A stretch of DNA of 64,000 nucleotides, taken from assembly GCA_016721765.1 (NCBI GenBank), contig JADKHO010000001.1:62001-126000 (forward strand), written 5' to 3'. A program made the translations under genes and the position numbers. The first letter of the stretch is position 1; the number at the start of each line of letters is the position of its first letter. The DNA comes from Bacteroidota bacterium. Its GTDB lineage: Bacteria; Bacteroidota; Bacteroidia; UBA4408. Under the pieces are notes generated by a model. That model was given only the letters and a program-made list of their open reading frames with translations, did not search any database and was not told the DNA's origin. Shown here one piece after another: positions 18,930-27,453 of this stretch.

Positions 18930-19293
18930 ATCAACCTGTATAAATTAACTAACATGAAACGTACTTGATTATGATTAAAATCAATCCATGCCGCAATAAT
19001 GCTTGAAGTATTGGTGGTTACGCTTAGCGTATAGGAATTACCTTGCTGAATAGAACCGGTTGCTTGCGCCACACTATAAAAATAGTAGGATTGACCTAAA
19101 CAAGCACTTGTATTGTTAAGACCGGCTCCCAAAATGCTTACATTGGTAATATAACCTGCCGTACACGCATTGTTATAAAACGCATTTCGGAAATTGAACC
19201 GGTTGGATCTCCACAATAAGCAGCAAAGGCGGTATTAACAAGCAGTGAGAGGGAAACAAAAACAAGGTAAAATAGTGTAAAAATTCTTTTCAT
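18908..19293 (-). pseudogene. Broken N-terminal part of the same T9SS cargo gene
   Basis: Translation from ATG at 19293 gives a signal peptide (MKRIFTLFYLVFVSLSLLV) and AYCGDPTGSIS, then goes out of frame near 19195-19215. The continuation (NACTAGYITNVSILGAG to AAWIDFNHNQ, the first half of a GEVED domain) is in a second frame. That frame is lost again near 18935-18960, and in the frame that restores the protein a TAA stands where a Glu codon would be expected before FIQVDLASDTG. Two indels plus a nonsense change suggest real decay, although assembly errors cannot be excluded from sequence alone. Confidence 0.7.
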
Positions 19294-19365
19294 AGTTTTA
19301 GGTTTTAGAAGTTTCAAAGGTAAACTTATTTGCTGCTGCTGAAAGTGACAACTTGGAATTTAATA

Positions 19366-19401
19366 AAAAAGCCCTGTTCATAAATCATGAACAGGGCTTT
19401 T
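19366..19401. terminator. Strong terminator after the 23-kb T9SS gene
   Basis: A perfect 12-bp stem, AGCCCTGTTCAT with ATGAACAGGGCT (19370-19381 and 19387-19398), with a 5-nt loop and A/T runs on both sides. It lies just past the minus-strand stop at 19415. Confidence 0.9.
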
Positions 19402-19414
19402 CAAAATAGCGGTA

Positions 19415-20296
19415 TTAATTTTTTACAAATCGGGTGGTATAGGCTTCTCCTGATTTTATATCGCGAATGGTAATAAAATACAAGCCGTTATCAATATCTT
19501 TAATGTCGGCTTCCAAACTATTTTTACCTGCATCCACGCTTGAATTAAAGGATTTAACAAACTTTCCTGAAATGTCGCGCACTTCCACAGTAAGTGTAGT
19601 GTTTACATTCACATAAAAATCGGCAAAAATACTTCCGTTGGCCGGATTTGGGTGAATACCTTGAAAATCAATCATTTTACCGGTTGAAGAGTAAACTGAA
19701 ATAATATCGGAATACGTATTCATGCCTTGTGTATCTGTCATGCGCAAACGGTAGTAATTTACTCCGGTTAACGGATTATTATCTTCTACTTGGTAATTTA
19801 ACGTTGTATTGCTGTTTCCGGCACCATCTTTACGCGCAATGCTTTCAAAATTATCGCCTTCCTTTGAACGCTCTAGGGTAAAGTAACTGTTATTTTCTTC
19901 GCTGGAGGTTGCCCAATCTAATATATTGCTTCCATCCCTGTTTTTACCTTTAAAGCTTATTAGTCGAATTGGCAATACCACTACGCCAACCAATGGATTC
20001 ACATTGGTTAAAGTCATGTCAAAATAACAACGGTCGCCGGTTCCTAAACCAGCGTTATAGCCTCCATCCATTAACAAGTAGTAAATTTTACCGGCAGTTA
20101 ATGCCCAAGTCATTGAGAATTTCCCTGTGCTGGTTGGTCCTGTACCTCCATTAGCATGGTTTGTAATTAAAGCACCACTTGGGTTGGTTGATGAATTGCA
20201 ATATCTAAATAAGTTTGGTGCTAGAATAAGTAGTTCCATTAGGTGCACCCACAGTAGCCAGTACACCATTCCATTGGGTAATTCCTGAACAATCAT
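19415..20296 (-). CDS. C-terminal fragment of large T9SS cargo protein (after frameshift)
   Basis: The meaningful part begins near 20220 with APNLFRYCNSSTNPSG; the ~25 residues before that are out-of-frame readthrough. It completes the protein encoded at 20205-23435: a beta domain, then VVLPIRLISFKGKNRDG...LDWATSSEENNSYFTLERS, a common linker domain in T9SS proteins, and a type A sorting domain from about residue 215 (HPNPANGSIF) to the end (YTTRFVKN). If the frameshift is real, the sorting signal is separated from the signal peptide and the product cannot be secreted through T9SS. Confidence 0.75.
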   Translation of the reverse strand: MIVQELPNGMVYWLLWVHLMELLILAPNLFRYCNSSTNPSGALITNHANGGTGPTSTGKFSMTWALTAGKIYYLLMDGGYNAGLGTGDRCYFDMTLTNVNPLVGVVVLPIRLISFKGKNRDGSNILDWATSSEENNSYFTLERSKEGDNFESIARKDGAGNSNTTLNYQVEDNNPLTGVNYYRLRMTDTQGMNTYSDIISVYSSTGKMIDFQGIHPNPANGSIFADFYVNVNTTLTVEVRDISGKFVKSFNSSVDAGKNSLEADIKDIDNGLYFITIRDIKSGEAYTTRFVKN

Positions 20297-23200
20297 AGGT
20301 AGATGAAGTGGGTGTAGGTGTTACATCGTATAGTCCGGCACGCATACCAATATTTAACCCGCATAATTGGTTGGAGATATCCATTTTTAAACTTCCGGTA
20401 GCACCTGCTTTAATGCGGTAATAAAGCGGCGCTGTAATAGGAACGGCAGTTCCACAAAATCCTTGGTTAAAGGTTGGTCCAATTGGCATACCATCGGGCG
20501 GATTTTCGCCGGTAGCACCTACACGAGCAACAAACGGGGTATTGTAATTATCGCCACAAAGGGGTGCAAAATCAGAGCCTACTGTAGGAATTTTGGGATA
20601 CAAGTTATAGCATTTACCATTGGTATCTAAAGGGAACACCGGCAAGGGGGTACTGCATTTGGTGCCGTTAAAATTACCGTTAGGATTGGTGTTCCACACA
20701 ATAAAATTGGCATCACCGGGAGTAACTGCAGGGGCGGCACAACCCGATACTACTTTTACCCCACAAGTTGGACGTTCATACACACAAATACTAAAAGTAC
20801 CGTCAATACCGGTAGAGCCCTTCCAAAAACGAATGTAATAGGTAGCACCAAGTGTTAAACCGGTTGCCACAATACGCGGCATTAACTCGGTAGCGGTGCG
20901 GTTATCGTTGGTGGCGCTAAAGGCAGTTGAAAAACCACGGTAAGTTCCCATTGGGCCTATAGGTGAAAGCGGGTTACTGCAATCGGGTCCTGAGTTTGCG
21001 GCAGTTGTTAAGGCACCACAATTGGATGAACGCTTGTAAATCCCCATGGCACCATCCGTTAAGGTACCCGAAAGGGTTTCAATTACCCAATCTTGCGAAC
21101 CACCTGCTACATTGGGAACCGTAAATTTAAACCAAACATCGTTGGGTGAACCTACTCCACCATCCGGTGTAGCATGGGGTTGAACCCAACTGGGCGGTCC
21201 GGCATCACTACTTAATAACCCTGCCGCACAACTGTTACCTGCATTGGATGTAGAAGGTGTTGCACCCACAGTAGAGTATACAATAGGATTACAAGTGGTT
21301 GAAGGGGTTAAGGTTGCCGCTTGGCAAATACCATCGTTAAACTGGTCTTTTACGCAAATCTGAAAATCGTAGTATTGAGGGAAAGGTGCAGATAGATTCC
21401 CTGTAACCGCATCATCATCGTCCACCCGAATGTAATAACGTTGTCCCGATGCCACATAGGTCATCGGGCTAGTTGAGTTTAAAGTATTTAAAGTACCTCC
21501 ATTATCCGAATTTAAAACACAAGCGCCAAGTGTAGGGCAACCAAGTGCCCCACCCGCTAGCTGGTTGCTTTTGAATACTTGAAACTGAACTCCATTTGCT
21601 GCAGAGCAAGGACCTGCCACATATTGCACCAAATCGGTAGAAACAATCATTGGTGATCCACTCACAATGGTAGCTCCTGCAGGAATTGCATTCCCAACAG
21701 TAATGGCAGCCGAAATGGTAATTTGACTTGCATTTCTAGCTGTTACAGTTGCTCCTACCGGAAAAGCCCCTACACCGCTGGTAACAAAAATTGTTTCGCC
21801 CACATTAAAATTTAAGCCTTGCGGACTGGTAACATTAATGATGGTATTACCAACGTTTCCAGGAAAGGTTAAAGTTGTGCTTGCACCCAGTGGCACATCT
21901 ACATAAAACCAGATGTCTTGATCTTGCGTTTGCGTACCACAATTGGCATAAGCAGGTTCACCTGCCGTGAGCGATGAATTGGTTGCACTTTTAGTAGTAG
22001 TGCTGTAGGGGGTACAAGAACCAACTCCAAAAACAAGTGGCAATGCATTGTTAATTGCTCCAACGCAAAGTTTGTCGTTAGTAGGTGTAACTGCACCTAA
22101 TGGAGCATCCCAAGTAAAGCGCACCCCATCACCGGGGAATGCATTCGTGGTTGTCTCCGTAAAACGAGATGGGTTGGAGCTATTGTCAATGGCATTGGCC
22201 TGATTTAAAAAATACTGGTCACCGGCACAAGTCGTTTTTACCCCTATGGAAGCACCTAAACTATTTACGGTTCCTTCAAATTTATAATTCATTTCTATAT
22301 CCGGCCCACCATTTAACGGAGATGCGCTATTTTGGTGTAATACAACTTGAAAAGAATAAGCGGTAGCTGTATATTGCGGCCATCTGGCCATGTTCTTAAA
22401 TTCGATGGTAAGGGTTCTACTTGCTGCTGCGCCACCCACCAAATAACTTACACTACCGGTGGTGGAATTGGTAACCCAATCGTCCCATAAAGGCGCAATC
22501 ATGGGAAGATAAGAAGTGGTGGTCATGTTATTAATATACCAAGCCCCTAATCCACCACCATTGTTATCACAGTTACCGCATGCACGAGGTGCAACTGCTG
22601 ATACGGTGTAATTGCACGTGGTTGTGGTTGCACATTGTCCTGGAGCAAGGCAATACCAAGGACCGGTTAAAGTTCCTTGCGGAGAACCGTTGGTAGCACC
22701 CGAAGGTTGGCACTGCGTACCCATTGCAGTTTGCATGTTAAGTGCACGAATTGTTGCACCCGTAGGAATGATCGTATTTGGAGCAATGTTTACAGTAAAT
22801 GAACCTGCTGCAGTGGCAGTAACACGTGTTTGAGGTGAAAACAAACCTCCAGTAGTGCTTTGTACCACTACATATTGTCCAACGGTTAAGCCAAGACCAG
22901 GAGCATTTATAGTCGCAGTGCTAGAAGGAGCTGTTGTAACCGTTGTAACAAAGGTTGGATTTCCTAATATTATAAACCCGTCAATATTAGCACTAAATGT
23001 ATAATAATCAGTACCTCCAAAATTAAAAGGAAATCCGATTACTGTTTCACAAGAACCATGGTCATCACGACCTTTGTTAAGCAATTGATTAAAAACAAGC
23101 GTTGCACCGGAAACAATTGCAACGACCGGAGTGGAAGTAATTGTAAATTGAGTTGCATTTGTAACCGCCAACACTCTACAATCCAAAGGCAATCGACCTT

Positions 23201-23435
23201 GAGATAAGGCATCCGTGCCGCTTGCCACGTTTACAACCATCCCCTTTGTGATACCGGCAGTACTTACCACGTTCACAGTTGCAACACCAAGCCCAACGAT
23301 AGCAGTGGTTGTTGTAGAAGGGTTAGCATTAAACGCATTACCAGTAGTTTTAGAAACCTGATAATTTAATTGGGCTGTACTAGTGAACGCCGCAACTAAC
23401 AAGGTGAATACCGTTAAGAGTATTTTATTTTTCAT
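20205..23435 (-). CDS. Large exported T9SS cargo protein, N-terminal part before a frameshift
   Basis: 1076 codons with a signal peptide (MKNKILLTVFTLLVAAF, cleavage near TSTAQ). The protein is rich in Thr, Ser, Asn and Gly, with many Cys pairs. Blocks similar to pre-peptidase C-terminal domains are visible (DIWFYVDVPLGAS, NDVWFKFTVPN, ATYYIRFWKGS). Three related ~78-residue modules (38-115, 159-235, 515-596) are inserted, one of them inside a PPC-like domain. Translation ends prematurely at GTTYSSTKLI near 20205; the next frame continues without loss as APNLFRYCNSST, so a single indel near 20215-20225 separates this part from its T9SS sorting domain. Function unknown, probably a surface or secreted protein. 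Confidence 0.78.
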   Translation of the reverse strand: MKNKILLTVFTLLVAAFTSTAQLNYQVSKTTGNAFNANPSTTTTAIVGLGVATVNVVSTAGITKGMVVNVASGTDALSQGRLPLDCRVLAVTNATQFTITSTPVVAIVSGATLVFNQLLNKGRDDHGSCETVIGFPFNFGGTDYYTFSANIDGFIILGNPTFVTTVTTAPSSTATINAPGLGLTVGQYVVVQSTTGGLFSPQTRVTATAAGSFTVNIAPNTIIPTGATIRALNMQTAMGTQCQPSGATNGSPQGTLTGPWYCLAPGQCATTTTCNYTVSAVAPRACGNCDNNGGGLGAWYINNMTTTSYLPMIAPLWDDWVTNSTTGSVSYLVGGAAASRTLTIEFKNMARWPQYTATAYSFQVVLHQNSASPLNGGPDIEMNYKFEGTVNSLGASIGVKTTCAGDQYFLNQANAIDNSSNPSRFTETTTNAFPGDGVRFTWDAPLGAVTPTNDKLCVGAINNALPLVFGVGSCTPYSTTTKSATNSSLTAGEPAYANCGTQTQDQDIWFYVDVPLGASTTLTFPGNVGNTIINVTSPQGLNFNVGETIFVTSGVGAFPVGATVTARNASQITISAAITVGNAIPAGATIVSGSPMIVSTDLVQYVAGPCSAANGVQFQVFKSNQLAGGALGCPTLGACVLNSDNGGTLNTLNSTSPMTYVASGQRYYIRVDDDDAVTGNLSAPFPQYYDFQICVKDQFNDGICQAATLTPSTTCNPIVYSTVGATPSTSNAGNSCAAGLLSSDAGPPSWVQPHATPDGGVGSPNDVWFKFTVPNVAGGSQDWVIETLSGTLTDGAMGIYKRSSNCGALTTAANSGPDCSNPLSPIGPMGTYRGFSTAFSATNDNRTATELMPRIVATGLTLGATYYIRFWKGSTGIDGTFSICVYERPTCGVKVVSGCAAPAVTPGDANFIVWNTNPNGNFNGTKCSTPLPVFPLDTNGKCYNLYPKIPTVGSDFAPLCGDNYNTPFVARVGATGENPPDGMPIGPTFNQGFCGTAVPITAPLYYRIKAGATGSLKMDISNQLCGLNIGMRAGLYDVTPTPTSSTYDCSGITQWNGVLATVGAPNGTTYSSTKLI

Positions 23436-23609
23436 GATTCTGTGATTTATAAAGTGTTGTAAAAATAACTATTATATGCTAGTAAGCCTAAAAAGTTATT
23501 CTTTTTTTTCAGCAAATCGATGAGTTGCAATTATTGCTTGACGGCATCCCATTTTTGGGGCTTAATTATGGGGGTATAAAAACGGGCTAAACAACTGTCC
23601 GTAATTTAA

Positions 23610-24305
23610 TTAATAAGCTTTTACCAAACTTAATATAGAATCAAAAATAAGCTTTCCGTCAAGGTTACGTAATTCTTTATCTGCTGCTCTTTCGGGATGC
23701 GGCATCATGCCAAAAACGTTGCGTTGGTGGTTACAAATTCCTGCTATATTTTCGAACGAGCCATTCGGGTTAGAAGCGTCAGATATTTGGCCATTTTCAT
23801 CGCAATAGCGAAATAAAATTTGGTCTTGCGCATTTAACTTTTTGAGTGTCTCCTCATCGGTATAAAAACGACCTTCACCATGCGCAACAGGAATTTTTAA
23901 AGCTTTATTTTTATTGATGGCTGCTGTGATGCGAGAATTAGCAGTTTGAGATTTTATAAAAGTGTTTTTTGATACAAATTGTTGCGAGTTATTGTGCAGC
24001 AAGGCACCCGGCAGTAAACCTGCCTCACACAATATTTGAAAGCCGTTACAAATGCCTAAGACATTTCCACCCGTGTTTGCAAATTCAATAACTTTTTCCA
24101 TAATGGGCGAAAAGCGCGCAATGGCGCCGGAACGAAGATAGTCGCCAAATGAAAATCCTCCTGGAAGTACAATAAAATCGCAATTTTGAAGATCACTGTC
24201 CTTGTGCCAAAGTTGTACTACTCTTTGCTTCATAATAGTTTGAAGCACATAAATTACATCCTGATCACAATTAGAGCCGGGAAACACAACAACGCCAAAT
24301 TTCAT
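23610..24305 (-). CDS. purQ: Phosphoribosylformylglycinamidine synthase subunit PurQ
   Basis: 231 aa, the normal size for stand-alone PurQ. It is a class I glutamine amidotransferase: GSNCDQD near the start, catalytic Cys86 in GICNGFQ, and the His-Glu pair in PHPERA near residue 215. It supplies ammonia from glutamine to PurL in step four of purine synthesis. The separate subunit implies a PurS/PurL system elsewhere in the genome. purD lies 1.8 kb away, also on the minus strand but separated by a repeat region and two other genes. Confidence 0.96.
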   Translation of the reverse strand: MKFGVVVFPGSNCDQDVIYVLQTIMKQRVVQLWHKDSDLQNCDFIVLPGGFSFGDYLRSGAIARFSPIMEKVIEFANTGGNVLGICNGFQILCEAGLLPGALLHNNSQQFVSKNTFIKSQTANSRITAAINKNKALKIPVAHGEGRFYTDEETLKKLNAQDQILFRYCDENGQISDASNPNGSFENIAGICNHQRNVFGMMPHPERAADKELRNLDGKLIFDSILSLVKAY

Positions 24306-24380
24306 TTTTGAGGAATTTTGAGGGAGCTAAAATACGGAAATTTTAATGAGTTATTGAGTTAATGAGTTATTGAGTTATTA

Positions 24381-24506
24381 TGTCATCCTGAGCGGAGTCG
24401 AAGGAGGGTTATTGAGTTATTATGTCATCCTGAGCGGAGTCGAAGGAGGGTTATTGAATTATTATGTCATCCTGAGCGGAGTCGAAGGAGGGTTATTGAG
24501 TTATTG
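24381..24506. repeat. Three 42-bp tandem repeats containing TGTCATCCTGAGCGGAGTCG
   Basis: The motif starts at 24381, 24423 and 24465, an exact 42-bp period, with a single visible base change in the third junction. A degenerate copy, with 'tttcg' in place of 'agtcg', occurs at 24540. There are no unique spacers, so it is not a CRISPR array. Confidence 0.92.
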
Positions 24507-24622
24507 AGTTATTGAGTTAACAAGTTGTTGAGTTTAGCCTGTCATCCTGAGCGGTTTCGAAGGGTGAGTTTTGAAAGCTGTTAAGTTGGATTTTAAATGC
24601 TCACAAATATAGTGTATTCTGG

Positions 24623-24781
24623 TATCCCCCGCTGGCGGGGGCAGGGGGTGGAAAAGCACATACTTTCAAAAAAAATCCTACTCACCACCCCCTGCCGATT
24701 TGCTTGCACAAACCAGCAGGCCCCGCCGGCGGGGCATACATAAAAATTATCCCCCGCTGGCGGGGGCAGGGGGTGGAAAAG
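24623..24781. repeat. GC-rich palindromic extragenic elements, two direct copies and one inverted
   Basis: Two identical 34-bp copies (24623-24656 and 24748-24781) begin TATCCCCCGCTGGCGGGGG and continue CAGGGGGTGGAAAAG. Between them (about 24682-24738) lies an inverted copy interrupted by about 25 bp of unrelated sequence between its palindrome and its GGGGGTGG arm. A fourth copy is at 17486-17510. This resembles REP/BIME-type elements. Confidence 0.88.
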
Positions 24782-24853
24782 AACGCTGATTTGTTAAGTT
24801 GGTGAGTTTAATCTTAGAAACTCAATCATTATCCTCTCTAAAAACCAAAACTT

Positions 24854-25840
24854 TTATAAGCTGTAAAAAATAAAATTGAGCACTATTACCAAAATAAATG
24901 CAATTAACAAAACTTCTGCCCACCAGGCTTTTTTAGCTGTTAAAAAATAATGAGATGCATAAATACTGATGGGAATTGCCATAAAAGAAAAGTAACGGAT
25001 ATTTAAAACCGGCGCCATAAAAAAGGCCAATAAGGAAAGCGCAATCATCCAAGTAAAAACAACCAACATGTTACGAGACAAAATAGTGCTAACAGGTAGG
25101 CCTTTGGTGAGTTTCAAAAACGATAAAGCCATAATTCCCAGTATGAAGCCTACTAAAAGTATAAACGAAAAGGGTTCCGATTCGATGCTGTATTTTGCAT
25201 CTGAAGAGGGATAAAAAATTTTGTCTAGTAAAAAATATTCCACTTTATCATACCAAAAATAATACGTAAAAATAAAGAGATAAGGGAGTAACAATCCAAT
25301 GAAGGAGATAATCCATTCACGCCACACAAAGGTGCGGATCACAATTAATCCCACCCAAACCATTGGGAAAAGTATTAGCGCCGGGAAATAAAAAAGCGAT
25401 GCAATTCCAATGTAAAAACCGGCATCAAAAACATGTCCAAATGCCTCGTCTTTATGGTAAGAGTTAAAGATACGCTCAATGCTTAATAATAAAAATAAAT
25501 TAGCTAGTAAAATGGGGTGCAAGGTTAATAGCAATTTACTGCAACTCATAAAAATCACATACACCAGTGCAGGGAAATAGGTTTTTTTTGAAAGGATATT
25601 GTACTTATCGCAAATGTAGTTGAGCAAAAAAGCTTGAGCGATAAGTATTAAAAATGCGAGAATCATTTGCAACACCGGATACTTCAACGTTGCGCGACAC
25701 AACCAATCAAACAATGGCATGGTATTTTTATTCGCCGCGGGAAGCACATGAATAAATCCTATTATCCATAAACACCCAGCAATGAGCGGGACAAATAAAA
25801 TGGAAGAAGTTAAGTTGCGTTTAAAAAATCCAACAATCAT
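24854..25840 (-). CDS. DUF6427 family polytopic membrane protein
   Basis: 328 aa, about eight or nine hydrophobic helices and no long soluble domain. The opening MIVGFFKRNLTSSILFVP and the overall pattern match the Bacteroidota family DUF6427, which has no known function. A small DUF6341-like gene is encoded divergently just upstream, a pairing I recall from Flavobacterium-type genomes. No catalytic motif is recognisable. Confidence 0.75.
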   Translation of the reverse strand: MIVGFFKRNLTSSILFVPLIAGCLWIIGFIHVLPAANKNTMPLFDWLCRATLKYPVLQMILAFLILIAQAFLLNYICDKYNILSKKTYFPALVYVIFMSCSKLLLTLHPILLANLFLLLSIERIFNSYHKDEAFGHVFDAGFYIGIASLFYFPALILFPMVWVGLIVIRTFVWREWIISFIGLLLPYLFIFTYYFWYDKVEYFLLDKIFYPSSDAKYSIESEPFSFILLVGFILGIMALSFLKLTKGLPVSTILSRNMLVVFTWMIALSLLAFFMAPVLNIRYFSFMAIPISIYASHYFLTAKKAWWAEVLLIAFILVIVLNFIFYSL

Positions 25841-25858
25841 ATTTGATAAATTATTTTT

Positions 25859-25866
25859 TACATTTG
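25859..25866 (+). promoter_or_regulatory. Possible -7 box (TACATTTG) for the DUF6341-like gene
   Basis: An exact TAnnTTTG match 27 bp before the ATG at 25893. The nearest upstream TTTG is only 13 bp away, so the -33 element is not convincing. Confidence 0.35.
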
Positions 25867-25892
25867 CTGCGTAAATAAAAAAGCCAAATCAT

Positions 25893-26081
25893 ATGACAGC
25901 AGTATTTCATGGTATAGGAACATTTTTTGAATCCATATTTCCGGCAGTAGAAGCTATCGGTGCATCTTCTAATATCTTATTCAGTATTTTAATGACAATT
26001 GCCAACTTTATTTGGATGTGGTATTTAGTTAAGAACAAAGACAAATATACTTCTAACCGAATGGAAGATTTAACGAAGTAA
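25893..26081 (+). CDS. DUF6341-like small membrane protein
   Basis: 62 aa with a hydrophobic N-terminal half and one clear transmembrane helix (about 28-46, ILFSILMTIANFIWMWYLV), followed by a short charged tail (KNKDKYTSNRMEDLTK). I recognise it as the small partner often found beside DUF6427 proteins in Bacteroidota; function unknown. It starts 52 bp from the divergent DUF6427 start, and its 3' end overlaps the purD end by 12 bp, tail to tail. Confidence 0.7.
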   Translation: MTAVFHGIGTFFESIFPAVEAIGASSNILFSILMTIANFIWMWYLVKNKDKYTSNRMEDLTK

Positions 26082-27347
26082 ATCTTTACCTATATCTTTT
26101 CTAAAGTTTTTTCCTTCAAAATCTATAAGCCTTGCATTTGTTAACGACACTTGCAAGGCTTCTTCAATTGTATCCCCTAAGGAGCTAATCGCCAACACTC
26201 TACCCCCATTTGTTTGCACTTTATTTTTATATATTTTAGTTCCGGCATGAAATACCATGGCATTTTTCACTGTATCCAAATTGCTTATTTCATGGCCTTT
26301 TTTGTACTTGCCCGGATATCCATCAGCGACAAGCATAACAGTTGCAGCAGTTTTTTCTGAAATAAGTATTTGTCTTTTTCTCAAGGTTTTAGATGCCACA
26401 CCTTTTAATAAATCTAAAAAATCAGATTCAAGCCGGGGAATAATTGCTTCGGTTTCGGGGTCGCCCATGCGACAATTGTATTCAATAACATAGGGATTAC
26501 CACCCACATTCATCAAGCCAATAAAAATAAAACCTTGATAGGGTATTTTTTCTTTTTTTAGTCCTTTAATGGTGGGTATAATGATGCTTTGTTCCACTTT
26601 GTTCATAAACTTAAAATCCGCAAAAGGCACGGGACTTATAGCTCCCATTCCGCCTGTATTAGGACCGGTATCGCCTTCCCCAACACGTTTATAATCTTTT
26701 GCACTTGGCAGAATTTTATATGACACACCATCGGTAATTACAAATACAGATAGTTCGATGCCTTGTAAAAATTCTTCGATCACAACAGAACTACCTGCAT
26801 TTCCAAATTTTTTACTGAACAAAATTTCATTCAATTCCTTTTTGGCTTCGTGCAAATCGTTGAGAATTAAAACTCCCTTGCCTCCAGCCAATCCATCTGC
26901 TTTTAATACATAGGGAGGGCTTAAGCTTTCGAGGAATGTGTAGCCTTCGGCAATCGTTTGTGAAATAATGGTTTGGTACTTGGCTGTAGGTATGTTGTGT
27001 CGCAACATAAATTTTTTCGAAAAATCCTTACTTCCTTCCAACTGCGCTGCTTGCATGCGAGGGCCTATTATATGTACCTTTTTGAGCTTTTCATCGTTTA
27101 GGAAAAAATCATGAATTCCATTTACGAGAGGTGTTTCCGGACCCACCAAAACCAAGGAGATTGATTTTTCGAGAACCAATTTTTTTACCGCATCGAAATC
27201 TGTTTCTAGTAGGTCTATATTTATTCCATACTGCAAGGTTCCGGCATTTCCGGGTGCAATATAAAGTTGTTTGAGAAGTTTAGATTGGGCAATTTTCCAC
27301 GCAAAAGCGCTTTCGCGGCCGCCGGAACCAAGAATCAACACATTCAT
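26070..27347 (-). CDS. purD: Phosphoribosylamine--glycine ligase
   Basis: 425 aa, normal for PurD. MNVLILGSGGRESAFAW, the ATP-grasp loop KADGLAGGKGV, GEGDTGPNTGGMGAISP and NCRMGDPETEAIIPRL are family signatures with the metal and ATP contacts intact. It makes glycinamide ribonucleotide, the second step of purine synthesis. The 3' end overlaps the small DUF6341-like gene by 12 bp on the opposite strand. Confidence 0.97.
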   Translation of the reverse strand: MNVLILGSGGRESAFAWKIAQSKLLKQLYIAPGNAGTLQYGINIDLLETDFDAVKKLVLEKSISLVLVGPETPLVNGIHDFFLNDEKLKKVHIIGPRMQAAQLEGSKDFSKKFMLRHNIPTAKYQTIISQTIAEGYTFLESLSPPYVLKADGLAGGKGVLILNDLHEAKKELNEILFSKKFGNAGSSVVIEEFLQGIELSVFVITDGVSYKILPSAKDYKRVGEGDTGPNTGGMGAISPVPFADFKFMNKVEQSIIIPTIKGLKKEKIPYQGFIFIGLMNVGGNPYVIEYNCRMGDPETEAIIPRLESDFLDLLKGVASKTLRKRQILISEKTAATVMLVADGYPGKYKKGHEISNLDTVKNAMVFHAGTKIYKNKVQTNGGRVLAISSLGDTIEEALQVSLTNARLIDFEGKNFRKDIGKDLLR

Positions 27348-27382
27348 AGTGATGGTAAATTTTTTGATTCAAAAGTAAATTA

Positions 27383-27426
27383 AAAAGAGAGGGAGACAAA
27401 TTAAATTTTGCCTCCCTCTTTGTTTT
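27383..27426 (-). terminator. Terminator after the OB-fold gene
   Basis: AAAGAGAGGGAGACAAA and TTTTGCCTCCCTCTTT form an imperfect hairpin with one mismatch, followed by a poly-T stretch when read on either strand. It separates the OB-fold gene from purD. Confidence 0.7.
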
Positions 27427-27453
27427 TAGAGAACCACCAAACTAAAAACAATA

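Larger units (their letters stand above)
24306..24853. other. 548-bp gene-free repeat region
   Basis: No plausible gene. It contains many short 'gagttattgagttaat' runs, a 42-bp tandem repeat (24381-24506), a degenerate extra copy, and three copies of a GC-rich palindromic element (24623-24781). The base composition swings from very AT-rich to almost pure G/C within tens of bases, unlike the neighbouring genes. Confidence 0.8.

Noticed and set aside
24381..24506. Regular repeats that could be a CRISPR array
   Set aside because: The whole 42-bp period is repeated, spacers included, and no cas gene is near.
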